Assembly (NCBI GenBank): GCA_947247005.1
Contig: OX365953.1
Span: forward strand, 2,733,001-2,797,000
Length of the DNA stretch: 64,000 bases
Direction: 5' to 3'
Source: Spisula solida
Taxonomy: Eukaryota > Mollusca > Bivalvia > Venerida > Mactridae
A program made the position numbers and the translations under genes. The notes below the pieces were generated by a model. That model had not been told where the DNA came from and searched no databases. It saw nothing but the letters and a program-made list of their open reading frames with translations. Shown here piece after piece: positions 12,301 to 27,300 of the stretch (position 1 is its first letter; each line of letters opens with the position of its first letter).

Positions 12301-15300
12301 CATACATGTACATAGCGTTGAATAAATCCTGTGCATCGGAACCAGCCTGTTGAAGACATTATAAGCAAAATCACATATCGGAGCCAGCCTGTTGATGACG
12401 TCGAAAGTAACATGAATCACATATCTGAACCAGCATTTTGTTGACGTCATAAGCAATATGAATCACATATAGGAACCATGCTGTTGAAGACGTCATTTGC
12501 AATATGAACCACATAGAGGAGCAATGTTGATGATGACATCATAAGCAATATGAACTACATATAGGAACCATGCTGTTGATGACGTCTTAAGTAAGATGAA
12601 TCACATATAGGAACCATGCTGTTGATGACGTCATAAGCAAAATGAATCACATATAGGAACCATGCTTTTGATGACGTCATAAGGAAGATGAATCACATAT
12701 AGGAACCATGCTGTTGATATTGTCATAAACAAGATGAACCACATATATGAACCATGCTGTTGATGACGTCATAAGCAAGATGATCCACATAGAGGAGCAA
12801 TGCTGTTAATGACGTCATAAGCAAGATGAATCACATATAGGAACCATGCTGTTGATGACGTCATAAGCAAGATGAATCACATATAGGAACCATGCTGTTG
12901 ATGACGTCATAAGCAAGATGAATCACAAATAGGAACCATGCTGTTGATGACGTCATAAGCAGGATGAATCACATATAGGAACCATGCTGTTGATGACGTC
13001 ATAAGCAGGATGAATCACATATAGGAACCATGATGTTCATGACGTCATAAGCAAGATGCATCACATATAGGAACCATGCTGTTGATGACGTCATAAGCAA
13101 GATGAATCACATATAGGAACCATGCTGTTGGTTATGTCATAAGCAAGATGAATCACATATAGGAACCATGCTGTTGATGACGTCATAAGCAATATGAACT
13201 ACATATAGGAACCATGCTGTTAATGACGTCATAAGCAAGATGAATCACATATAGGAACCATGCTGTTGATGACGTCTTAAGTAAGATGAATCACATATAG
13301 GAACCATGCTGTTGATGAAGTCATAAGCAATATGAACCACATATAGGAACCATGCTGTTGATGACGTCATAAGCAAGATGATCCACATAGAGGAGCAATG
13401 CTGTTGATGACGTCATAAGCAAGATGAATCACATATAGTAACCGTGCTGTTGATGACGTCATAAGCAAGATGAATCACATATAGGAACCATGCTGTTGAT
13501 GACGTCTTAAGCAATGTGAATCAAATATCGGAACCGCCTGTTGATGACGTCTTAAACAATATGAACCACATATAGAAACCATGCTTTTTATGTCAAGGTG
13601 GTATTAAGGAACGCTTTGACTTCATGAATAAAGAAAATTGAATGTTATGAGTGTTTGTTTATTATGGAACGAGTTTCAATAAACGAGATTCGTAAATTCA
13701 TTAATACGGCAACACGAATATAACATTCTATTTATTATATAACCGGCTACAATAAGAAAGATAAGATAGTTTAATACATTCATACCTGTACTTGATTCCA
13801 CATATGAACAGCGCTTTATTTACGAATTTTACTTCCGTGATATCATCAAAATAAACCAAGAATTTTAAATGACGCCATTTGCATAGTTAATGGACACTGT
13901 GCATTTTCACTGTATATTACTAACGAGTTTTATTGCACGTGCAAGATAAGTACACGTGAGTGTGATAAACTTCATTAAACTTCATTACCTCATAGAGGAA
14001 TGTAAACATCAGATTAAATGGCCTCCGTAGCTCAATGGTTAGCGCGCTTGCCGTGTAATCTGGCGACCCGGGTTCAAAACCGGGTGGAGGCACACATATA
14101 TGCCTGCCATATTTCAGCGGAAAACTGACTGGCAAATAAAGGCTATGCTCGGCATTTTGGAAAAAAAAGGAAAAAAGTTAGAACTTTTTGCGTTACCTCG
14201 ATGCCGTTATCTCTGGCATACGTATCGTTCCAAGGTGGCTCAGCCATTCTGTCTATAACATCCAAGTTGAATTGATCCAATCTAGTTTTTGCTTCGTCTC
14301 CAACCCAAGTTGCTGCCGACATCTACAAGAGTATAATAATAAAACTATGTTTTAAAGAGGAACATATCACTTTTGTAAGAGTACATGCTAATTACATTAC
14401 AACAATAATCATTTTATTTATGATAAACATCGTGTGATAAAATAGCAGCTGAAAATATCTTTTTGTCAGATTTTAAAGTTACACTACTTCAATAAATTAA
14501 AAATAAACTTACATGTATTAACAAATCAGTTTCTTGCTAGTTTTGTTCTTTTCACGACACTGTGATTTTATCACACTGGTTCTATCTTGAGTGATTGTTG
14601 GTTTTCAGTGAGAGGTGTTGACTCATTGGACTAAATGTAATGCATAACATATCCGGGAGCATATATTCACAAATGACCAATAATTGACGACAGAATGTTA
14701 AAAGTATCTGTCGAAAAAGTATGCAAAAAATCACATTTAAGTAAAATGTATGGATGACAAAATACTAAACAAACCATCTGGAGGTTGTTTTTCGTTTTCT
14801 TCCATCATATTGTGTTTTCTACCTTCAAGACTCCACTACAGTGCTCAAAATCCGTGGCCCTTCAAATAGGTTAACAATTAAGTTATTGCTTTTTGAAAAG
14901 AGCAGTTTAAGGCCTAATGTGGCTTTAACGGTTATTTGGGAAAAGATTCCTCATATCTTACACGAACGCCTTTAAATGTTACTTACATAAAGTAGGTGTT
15001 TAACAGCCATCTTTGCAATTCCGTCATATTTGTCTCCGGCTTGCCATAGACTATCAGTAGGCACATTTAGGGAGGTGTATATGAAAACATACTCTCCATT
15101 ACACATGCCAGCATAGTATGCACGTATCAAAAACTTCCGTAGATCTTCGACGCACAGTAGAATAACTAAAATAAGTAAACCAAACGTGAAATAAAAATAG
15201 CTTCTTACAGAATCTTCAATGTAAGTTCTAAAAATAGCTATGCAGTCGGGACATTTGATGGATACGTCATGCATAAATTATTCAAATAGCTATACAGCCT

Positions 15301-18300
15301 AGACATGTGATTAATACGCCATTTTCATATTATGAAACAAGTTCCATATGGTCTCAGCGGAATGATTATATGCAAAAATATCGATTTAACGAACAGTTTG
15401 ACAATATTTTTTCATCTTAAAATAAAAAAAACATGCTGATTTAAGTAAAAAAGTTAAAATATTTGAAGAAACATATTTAATAATATTGAAAATGTTGACA
15501 GTTTCTGGAACTACTTTAATGCGGATTCACATAGCAGCCTAAAGGCGGTTCAGATTGTATTAAGAAATGGGCAATGATAGTAATGAGAGGTTTAACGCCT
15601 CCCAAAAACCAGATTTTCAAATAACATCGGTACGGTTTTATCAAAGCACCCCTGTGGTTTTTCCCTAGACTTCATTTTTCCATGGACTCACTCCAGTCTT
15701 CATTCATGCTAGGTTATTTAATTAGTATCATAACTTGTTTCTAAGGTTGCTGTGCTATGATCTGATTGATTGCCACCTTTGGATATTTGTGTGACATCCC
15801 CGTGGTGATGCTATAGCATTAGGAATAAGGTGTCGAGACCAATTAATAAAAGTTGTAAAGTTTATTTCGCAATCGAACTAAATATAGAACATTCATAATA
15901 CCTCGTTAAGTTAAGTAACCGATTTTCTAGGGCTGCTTTCAGCAGTTCAGCAGTTCAGTCACCTTTTGACATTTAACTCCCCTGGTCATTGGACTACTTA
16001 AGGAAACCTGCGTTCGAATCACCCTCGGGAGTCTATTTCTCTCCTGGTTTGTGTCCAGCCAACACCAAGGTACGGCGCCCAGGAATATCTAACATGTACA
16101 TAAACCTCGCCTTCACAGATACCAATTCAGACCTTAGTGGAGTGGAGCATTGTCAGTTATTCTTCCTCAGAGAAATTAAGCAGTGGCACAGACGGAGATT
16201 TAACACGGGACCTCTCGAAACTGAAATGCGCGCCCTACCTCTAGGCCATCGCTCCCCACATTGTGAGACTATGTCACTCGATATTGAAGCAGGTACATTC
16301 CTAATGTTGCTGATTGAGGTCCTGACACTTTAGAATAAAACTCTCTTGATAATGTTATAACATCAGGATTGAGGTGTCGATAGTTGCTCCAGGAGTGTGA
16401 TTCATGTTATTAAACAGATCCCTGATGCCACAAACCACGTGACGGGATGGTTATTAAGCATGTAAGATATACTGATGGTTATATGTAGTACGGACATATC
16501 TGGACCCAATCGCAACAATTTTCCGACCCGTTGAAGCCTTTAATAACGGATTCATGTAGGGGCCTGAGAAATCCGTTTCGTGCTTGTGCTATAGTATATA
16601 CAAACAATGGTTCGAAACAGGAGTATCTTCACGGTCAATTAACAACTGTTCAATTTCAATAGCGTCGACACGATGTCGACACAAACGATGACAATAAGGT
16701 GCGAAAATATCAATTGGGCCAGAAAAGTCGTGTCGATATAAGCGGAGTGTCGACACAGGCATGTCGACTAAACCGTCATATTTAAGATAGAATATAGAGC
16801 AACCCAAATCGGGGATTTGAAAGTATGTCGACATAACCGAAGTGTCGATACAACCGATGTCGACACAACGAGTTTCAACTGTAGTTTGTATAGTTTGAAG
16901 GAGGATATTTAGGATGTCAAAAATCTGTATTTTGTGATATAATTTCTTAGGCCTGTGATTCTATATTTCATCAAACATCTACCTACAAGTAGGTTCTGAA
17001 TCTAAACTGAATGTTATTTGTTCTAGCATTTGGCAGGCCGTTCAGAAATAGACTGCCCCAACAGTGTATGGTGTTCTTATGGTTACATAAGGGTACAGGA
17101 CTAACAGATAAGCAAGTAAGCTTGAAAAATAAAAACAAATATCGCTACATTCTTAGTATCTAACCACCCTTAGAACTAGTGTAGCAATACCACGTGGTTT
17201 TTGACTACAGTTCCAAGTAGAAATTTGTAAACATTGGAACACAAATATAGCCATAATCTTTTACAACGGATGTGCCGTTTTGTCCAATGGAAAAATCGGT
17301 AAAGCTGCTGAAAAAGATCTTATATTTCATGGAAAGCAAATGATGTTCCCCTTAGCGTGGCGTAGATTTCATAGAAATCGATGAAGAAATAAAATACTTA
17401 TGGCTATTTTATTTTTCAATGTTTACAAATTTCTTCTTGTAACTGTAGCCAAAAGTCACGTGGTATTGCTACACTGAGAACGGAGTGACGCAAAAATACG
17501 AACACACGGCATATTGGGCTTACCGCATGAAAACTAATTCTCGGCGCCCTTTGAAGCTTTGTGTTAATGGTTTTCTTGTACTTACTTCTACTCGTTTGCC
17601 TTATCATTCCAAGGTAATCGTCAATAATTGCGTCATTAAGCACTGTCGTATGTGGATAAGCAATGCTTTGTATGATGGTTAGATTAGCTGTCAGGAACGC
17701 AGTTTTGATGCCATGGGCGCTGTACAAACACAGTCCTGAAATCGTACAAATCACGACGTTGTGATGAATCTAAATATGGCGGATTGGTAGTATTGTTACA
17801 GAAGTTGTTCGCTTTATTTTCCATCGTAACTATGCTTTAATCAATGTTAAGTTTTATTATAAAAATGACAATAATAATTATAAATATATCTCACACGATT
17901 AAGGGTCTCGGCTCCTAAATTAGAAGTTGAATCTGGACGATGGCAAAAGCCAGCTTAAGTACCATTATATGAACGCAAATGTAAATGTTGCAGCACATTA
18001 GAAGACGAATTTCATTTTGTTTTAGAATGACATTTATAACAAGCTTTAAGAAAGTATACGTCAAAAAAGATTATTGGAAAACCCCGAACGTTTTGAAATT
18101 TGCAGAAATTTTGAACAGCGAAAATCAATGTACGATAAAAAAAAACATATCATTATTTGTGCACAAAAGTTTTGAATTAAGGGCACTACTATACTTCTTA
18201 TAGCCCCTTTAACTATAAACGCGCAACAAGGATTCGATTTCGCCCACTGATTACTGTAAAAATATCAATATTTGAGGTTGATTAATTTTCGTTTATTTCG

Positions 18301-21300
18301 CGTATGAACTAGAACACCAAATTAAATATCCTCGAGTTATTGACCTCAAACAACGTTACAAATGAATTTTCTTTCAGAATTTTGAATCAACAAATTTGAG
18401 AATCCAACAATTAAACGTTTTACCATAATCCGCAAAATTTAATATCCGCTAAAAATAACGATACCTTTTAATGTTAGAAAACGTAGAATGTTTAGAACGA
18501 TTGACACACAAAGTGGACATATCACATGGTGTGAGACGTATTTTTTGGCTAAGGCCGCAAGCATAAATCTGTCTGAATAGCAGTTAGGTCGGTTTCAGGC
18601 AAAAAGGTTTACCTTTTTGTACAAAAATGTTTAACTTAGTAACTAGCATGGATTTTATAGTACTCATTCTTGTTAAAATCGGTCAAATAATAAAATACTT
18701 ACGGCTGTTTTTAGTCCCCTACCGGTTTTTGACCGGAGGGGACTATAGGTTTGCCGTCCGTACGTCAAAAAATCTGGATCCTGACATAACTCAAACAGTT
18801 TTAAAGCTAGGTTGCTGAAACTTGGTATGTAGATAGGGGACAATAAGGGAATAATGCACGTCCAAAACTATTTTGATTCCGACAAAATTGTGGTTGCTAT
18901 GGCAACAGAAACATTGAAAATGGCTTAAAACCGTTAGGGGACTTCTGTATTGCATTCAATTCTTTAATGACTGGTTAACTTTGTGTTGACATATTTATTC
19001 TAGCCTCAAAACATACAAAATGCTTACCATAGTCAATATAGAGAAGTCCAATTCTTTCCCAATCATAAGTGCCGAATAGACCCACTATCGATTTTCCTAC
19101 TTCACTTAATGGTCCAATAGAACGGACAAACGTTGTAAACAGGGATTTGTCCGAGAGTTCAAAACTGTTTGCGCCCCAGGATAGATGTGGAATGTTCAAG
19201 TATGACGTCAAGTGGGCTGATGGCAGCGTAACTAAAATCAAATACAGTCATGTTGATGTATAATAAGAAGTATACTGTTTAGGTGACTTTATATTTTTCA
19301 TATTATGATAAACTACGGTAAAACCTCGTTATATTTCGAGGACCCATCGGGACAAGCCAAATGCTCGAGTTAAGCCAGGTGCTCGAAATATCGTTGTTTA
19401 TTTATTCGATATGCAACAATTTTGTATTAAATTAGGGACGTTGTCGATATAAACAGGGACGTTCTCGATATAAACAGGGGCGCTCATGGGTACTGTTTTA
19501 TCAATGCAGTTGCGGAAAACTTAAAGTTACGATCAAATTTAAATTCTTTATAATACTTTTACCACTGTAAAGTGTGGTAAATATAGATGCAACACTAATA
19601 AATATTTAGTTTATGAATTTCTTTATTACTTTACCATATCTACCGCTGTTAAAGAATTACAAACAATTAAAATTTGAACGTAAATTAAGATTATCGTAAG
19701 TGCTTTGATAAAACAGTACCATGTTGTATACTGTGTACGGAATCGACGATGTTTCAGTTGCGTAGGCACGCTTAATCTTGAGACGTTCTTAAATACTTCC
19801 GTTCAGTTGTTGGTCACGATTTTCCATCAAATTACGCTTTTAATAACAGACCGTCTTATCAATATTTCTACACAACGCAAACCATTTCGTCAAAAATGAT
19901 TCAAAAGAGAAGAAAAGGGTGCTAAGTCAAAGGGGACGTTGGTTTCGAATCTCCAAGTACGCAAGTTATTTTCGCTACAAAAATGTTTAAATAATTCCAC
20001 CAGCAAAAATCATTTTGCATGATAGTTATTTGATATATAACACTAACATTATAGATGAGACCCCAACCTAAAAACCAATATGGCGGCCAAGATGAACGCT
20101 ATGATTGAGTTACCAAGGCATGTCACCCAGTGATCAATATATTTGAAAACATTACATATATAGCAATTTTTTCTTTTGCAATAAGACTCTAAATGGAATC
20201 TTCATTATTCAGAATAAGAGCCCTTCTACCAAATGCACATCTCAAACATTTTTATTCGTACAAGGGGCGCATGACGTAACCTAAAAATGGTCATTTGCAT
20301 TGTTTAATCATTTTTTATTGCATTTATTATACACAAAGGGATTGGGCATTATAAGATACTAGGTTTGCGCAGGACAGTGACGATATGACGGTTTACCTCT
20401 TGATGATGGCGATCCAAATATAGCATCTACTTTCTCATCTAAGACCAGTTCTACAACATGCCCGACGCCATCCGATTGTAATACCGTGTCCCTCCATACG
20501 ACACTGGAATGATAAATACCATAATAAGACTTGTAGCATAGTTACAGCCCAGTTGAGATATTAGGACAGTGACGTTGCAGTTTATGTGTACACAAAAGAT
20601 AGAAACCATTGTCTGAACAGGTAGAGCGAATATAGTATGTTAGTTTAACATTGAAAGTATAGTTGTTTGTACAGTATAAGCCTTTATAATTGGTTTTACA
20701 CCGTTAAAGTGGACTCAACCGCTGCGTCCCTGGATTTTTAACCTGACTAGACTGTACGACAATTTACATTGATTTTAAAGGTGCTGACTCACAGATCGGG
20801 CTAAAAATTTTGTATGACGTAATTTCCTACCTAACCAAGTATTTATGTAATAGAAAGTCACTGACGGTTGTTTCATGAACGATTTATGGCAAATAAACAG
20901 TTTAAACCACTCTTGCGTATTCGGTATTTTTAGTTTTAAAAATAGCGCAGAGTTTCCTTCCAACACGCTTTGTGAATTGTGTAATGCATATGTGATCGAA
21001 CTGTAACATCAACAGACTACAGCGGACACATCAGTGAGGTATTCCGTTCGTTTTGCAGTGCGTTTTCATCGAATGCAACAAGTTTCAGGCAATTTAAGAG
21101 ATGGTAGTGGTAATTCTATAGGGTATTAATACCCTATAGAATTTTGGATGTAGAAATACTAAATAACCACCAAATTCCGATGTTTTGCAAGTTATTTTAA
21201 ATGTCAGGGTGGTTGTTTATGGAATATAGAGGCAACTGAACCAAAATAAAGCGAATATTTGACAATTTTATTTTATTTTTGAGATACACCAATATGTGAG

Positions 21301-24300
21301 GCAGCACCTTTAAATGAAGTGATCGGACTAGATCCTATGATATTTGATGGAGTGGGTCATAACTCATAACTCTAAAGGAATTAGTGTAATAACTACAGTG
21401 CATGATCATGATATTACAAGCTTCTTTGTTTCATCCAAGCTCTAGCGAAACATAATACCGCGTCACATAACCATCTAAACAATAGCTACATACTGGCTAC
21501 TGATTCACGAGGATTTCAATTGATAATTTTATGAATGGCATTTCATTGATACAATCATCTTGTATAAGTCAACTTCAAGTCAAGCCAAATAGCAAACTCA
21601 CACTCGGATGTTTAATTTTGACTCAGGCCACGCCCCCGACAAATAAAACATACTCGCATTTTTGTTATTTATCTATAACATATAAACGGATTTAGCTCAG
21701 TGACAACGCACTAGACTGTCAATCCAGAGGTCGTGGGTTCAGTCCCTGACATCGAAACTTGAGATTGCAGAAATATTTATAATATTTCCCGGTATATCTG
21801 ACCGTGAGGTCTGTAAAGTATCTGAGTAAAGATGCAAGGAAGCTGTGTATCGGTGCTATACACAGGGCACAGTAAAGTACCAGGCTGTCTATTCGAAATA
21901 AGAGCTCTGTGCACTTCTTCAGCGCTGGACATGTCTGTATCAAATGTCTCTCTCTCTCTCTCTCTCTATCCCTTTAGGGGGCTTTCTCTCAGTATGTCCC
22001 TCTAGTCAGATCATTCTGCACTGGTAGAGGATGCACATGCGCCCTTTTGGCTGCAACACTATAATGTATCGCTCTGTGGATATTGTAGCTCAAAAGATAT
22101 CTTGTCTGGGGGTGTATCTTAAAGTATGTCATCCCTAGATAGAGGTTTTAAAATAAGTTCACACACTGCCATACTTTTGTGGCGTGCATAAGTGAGAAGT
22201 AAGATGCGTTTTCTGTTAGAAATGCCGATCTAGCAGCCGAAAAATCAAGGTTGGTCAAGGAAAACAACACATTGAATTCGAAAGAACAACAGAGCGAAAA
22301 AGGAAATTTTCAAAAATCACTAAATATAATGCGTTTACTTGATCAAATTAACACGTTAAATGAACAAAATATACGTGTACAAGATAAACGAGAAATTTAA
22401 GAGTCAGCCAAGGAAATTGAATTAAATGAGTTAACACTTACAAATTCGCAACTGAATATAAAGTGAACACGTTGACGGGTAAACTAAAGTATAACAGGAA
22501 AATATTGGACGCAGCCAATGAAGACTTAAATGCACGTGTCTACTGAATTAGCACCCTATAGACCAGATTTTACGCATGAGTACAAGTCAAGCTTCTTTTG
22601 TCAACAATGTGGATGCAGTAGATTCCACGATAAGCGTTCCTATCCCTCTGCCTTTAATAAATACTAAGGAAACTGTCGGTAGGAACGACGCGAAATAGTT
22701 GAAATTTTAATCCTTGCATTTTTGTCAGATTGAAACGGATGGTGTTGTGACTTGTAAGTCATCAAACAATAGAAGGTGATAAAAGGGTTGATAGACCAAT
22801 CTCTTCTGTAGCCGACAAGTTGGATTTTGTATCAATAAGTAATCATGAAGCCATTTTGTCATTATTTGCTCGTGGCTCAAGTTAATTTGAAGTATGTTTG
22901 TAAAATACTGAAATATAATTGGTTGATGCAAATACACTTATCTGTATAAAAAGAATTGATTGGCTAAAACAGAAGTCACACACTGTAGTGGACGTGCTGT
23001 AGAGGATTTTTAAGTATTCAAAGTTGGTTCTCCAAGCTGAACGTATTAATGGTTTTCCATTAGAATTCATTTACGCAGTTAATATTATATTTGTTTGGAT
23101 TTTACCAACACTGGCTATATCTTGTTATTATATTATTGTTGATTGTGGACTTGTGGGAATTCTCACGCGCAAATTTCAAAGTTTGGAAATCCGAACAGTC
23201 GTTAGTTCTACTTTATTCCAACGACAGTGAATGCCGGAACACCGTGCATCACACTACCATACTTAGATACTATTAATGTTACCAGCGGTAAAGAATTACA
23301 TTTTATCAACATTTGCTGATTAAAGAAGATAAAATGACATTAACACACGATTCCTATGTTTTTCCCTACTAAAGAGTATGTTGATTCCAAGTCTGATATT
23401 TCATCTTACATGACATAACACTTGTTAAGACTATATTAGTGTCTGAAATCTAGATCTTGAATATCACAAATCGTGATTAAAATATTCTAAGTGATCATAA
23501 AGATAATTAAGATCTTCTAAGTGATATTAAATAGCTCAGTCAGATTAATTTACTCCATACGCAGGTGTTTACTGATATCGTCGCAATGTTCTTATATCAT
23601 CTTTATGATTAACTACACGCATAATGTACATTGTATACTGTAAAATCAACAGTATACGCGGCAGATGACTGATCGTTGATTTTGCGGATGGAATAGATGT
23701 ATAAATTAAGTCCCATTGAATAAATGAGAACAAGAAAGTTCTCTTTCAAAACTTTAAATCCACGAATTTAAGTAACCTCCAAAGTGACATTTAGCAAAAA
23801 TCCGCGAAATTTATTTCTCCGAAAATTATTGACTTTATGGTCTACGGATCGTACAGAACGAAGCATCGGTTTTCTTAGCAAGTACATGCTTTTTAAGAAA
23901 AACATTGTTAGTGCTTATAATTAAGAATACTTCCAATTAAATGAGTACCTATCTATAAGCCCTTGATAACTTTAAGCATAACGTATTGTTTAAGAAGTAT
24001 GAACATCTTTGATTCAGAAAGATGCCTATACATTTTTTGTATTTCGTTTTTGTACTGAGTTAAATCAGGCCCCGATCTCCCGAAGCATCTCAACCTTAGC
24101 AAGATCTCATCTCAAATATTGGCATGTGTCATTAGGTTAATTTCTATGGAAGGCTGGACTCAGAATTTGCATCACTAAACAGAAATATTATTCTGAGTTT
24201 ATTACAGTACAATTTCAAGAGCTGAAGTTTCAGAATGACCTATAATTTCGACTCTGATTTTAGCAAAATCTCAATTTGAGTTGAGATTTCTACTTGAGAT

Positions 24301-27300
24301 GCTTCGGGAGATCGAGGCCTGGGCTGGTATTCACAAAGCTTCTTAGAAGAAAACTTAGATTTTTCTTAAAAGCACGAAAATTTCTAAAGTATGTCAGCCT
24401 AAAATGACAATCAAGATTATTGATGTTTTGCATAGGGTTAAATCATTATGTAAAGAGCTACTATAATCACTAAGAAAACATGGGTTAATCTTCAATTAGT
24501 GCACGATATATGCAATACTAATTTTTAACTTAAGTCAAAATATTTAAGTTTTCAACTAAGATACTTTGTGAATACCAGCCCTGTTTGTTACCTCATCTTT
24601 AAAATGACTGTCGACCTTGTGTTAACTTCCGCGTTTTATAATACCATGGTGACAGTATACCCGAGTAGGAAGAATCCAGAAATATCTATTTACTCAACGG
24701 TTATTCAGTGTAGCAATACCACGTGACTTTTGACTACAGTTACAAGAAGAAATTTGTAAACATTGGAAAAAGTCATAAATATTTTATTTCTTCATCGATT
24801 TCTATGAAATATACACCACGCTAAGGAGACAATATTTTGCTTTCCATGAAATATATAATCTTTTTCAGCGACTGTGCCGTTTTGTCCAATACCTTGTAAA
24901 ACCGTGGAACGTGTAGGTTTCACAGAGTAATGGAAAAATCGGTAATACTCCTGAAAAAGATATTATATTTCACGGAAAGCAAATGCTTTTCCCCTTAGCG
25001 TGGCGTATATTTTATAGAAATCGATGGAGAAATAAAATACTTATGGCTATATTTGTGTTCCAATGTTTACAAATTTCTACTTGTAACTGCAGCCAAAAAC
25101 CACGTGGTATTGCTACCAGCCAGAAGGTCATAAACTTGTACAAAAACGCTATTCTGAAAAAACAAGAACAAACTGTCTGAAAATGGAAAAACAAGCCTTT
25201 TCAACTTCAGTTTGTTCAACGTGATTTTCATGAAATAGACTCAAAAGGAGCGCCATACGATGCAGCTTTCAAATATGTGCGAGTCTTTCAATATAAGGTC
25301 GTAAGTAGAACTAACCACCTTCTCATTGTAACCCAGCGATATTGAGTAATGTAAACAACTACTTGAACATGGATAATTATGATCGTTCGTTATCACCACA
25401 ATATTCCATAGGGAATAACTATATAACAATACACGTGTTATAGAGTCCATTAGGACATTTTAATGAAGCATTGTAACAGACGTAAGACACATATACAGGC
25501 AGTAATGGTGGCGTTTAAACAACGTCTATTTTATAAATGTCTTTCATTGTCATGATTGGTAGTTGGTATGTTCGCAAACTTTAGGATTGTAAGAGAAAAA
25601 CAATAACAAATCGAGAGGGGAATCCCTATAGCAATTTATATTTTATGAATCTGTTTGCATTTCGAAACAAGAGGAATATTCGTTTCTTAGAACTCATTTC
25701 AGTTAAATAATATAGCTTGGAGAATTTGACTTGATCCTGACCTTAATGCATGAATATAATTACAAGTTTCTTGCGTTGAATAAAAATAGATTTCCGCAAG
25801 CAAATCGTGCAATATCTGTCCTTTAGATTTTGTTGGTATAACACCTCGAGCATCTGCGTGATACTTTCCGTTTACGAAAACATACATCCGGGGTTATAAA
25901 AATAGACACTATATCAGCTGCTAAATTATGCTAATAGAAAGTCGAGAGTCATGTCAAATTCTCCGTGCTATAAATACGGAATATTACTGCAGTGTGTTAA
26001 TCCGTGGGCGGTATTACTAATTCACCAAGTACTATACCATTGACATTTGTCTACGTATTCCGTGTTTTTGTTGCGTAGACACACATTGTATGACAGGAGC
26101 TGGTTATCACGTTAAATACTGGAATACGATGCTCTGTCTTAGGTGGGATAGAGGGGACACACGCAATATTTTATTATTGCTAGTATCATGTTTTAGTATG
26201 ACGCAGCTTGTTTTTACAAATGGCCGATATTTCGATTACTTTCATTGGTCAATTACCACATGCGCATGTGATACTAACACGTGCTCACATGATAGCTACA
26301 ATGTAATACATTTTCACGTGGTAACGCGTGTGCATGTGATAAATAAAATATTTCCTGTGTCCCCTGTATGTCACAGTATCTGTCTGTGTCTAGAAAATGA
26401 TACATGTATTCGCATATCAACACGTACATAAGTTCACGATATTGTTTCGAATTTGATTCCCTATAAGTGTTTATTACTGGCGTTATGGTGTACGTAATGT
26501 ACCATATTATGTTCTTGTGGTTTTGTGGTTTTGTACGCAATGTGGGATGACATTTAGCTTTAGCGATTACAGGTTCTTTATTTGTCGTGTCATTTTCACG
26601 TGTGTCGTGTCGCATACTGTGCTATTTTATGAGTTCTGTTAAAGTCCCATTATGCCTTAAATGGTTATTTTCAAAAAGCAATAACTTGGCAACCTATCTG
26701 CAGAATGATGCATCTTAAACACTTTAGTTGAGTTCAAAAGGTGGAAAACACCATGAGATAGAAGAAAACGAAAAAAGCCTCCAGTTGGTTTGTAGACAAT
26801 ATAACGAAATGTAAACAATAAATGCATAATTTAAAGTCTAAGGGGAGCAATTGTTGCTAAATTAGTATTTTGTCATCCACACATTTTACTAAATGTGATT
26901 TTTGGCATACTATTTCGACAGATATAGCTGACATTCCGTCGTCCATTATAGGTCTTTGTGAAAATATCCAAATTCTTTGCATTTAGTTTATTTACTGGAT
27001 GATCGGGAAAAATGTTTTGGGAGAGACAATGTGACTTTAATATACATGTATGTTCAATATTTACATTATTTTATATTTTGTCAAAGGGGCCTGTTAGTTA
27101 TAGGGCGAATCGGATGGCGGGTAAACTTTATTCACACTGCCCTGTTCCGTACGGTTATAAGTTGGTATGTGTTAGTTTTTTTGCTTCGTAAAACGTTTTC
27201 CTAAAAAAACCAGTGACATTTCGCTGGCTTAGAATGTGAAGGTCGTATATTTTAAATCTGCATTAAAAGGCGCTTCTTATGAACATATGTCCATGGAAAT

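Noticed and set aside
14021..14092. Possible functional tRNA gene
   Set aside because: Acceptor and T arms pair, but the D-stem and anticodon stem do not, and an A-rich SINE body follows.
15989..16333. 114-codon plus-strand frame
   Set aside because: No motif, no splice sites fitting a gene, lies in intron 4 on the opposite strand.
25699..25887. 62-codon frame with [16 protein letters not shown] as a possible exon
   Set aside because: The related copy at 3100-3335 is frameshifted and both lie inside introns of another gene; treated as a repeat of unknown type.
26090..26615. Overlapping 113-codon frames on both strands
   Set aside because: Antiparallel open frames of equal length without motifs, probably chance.
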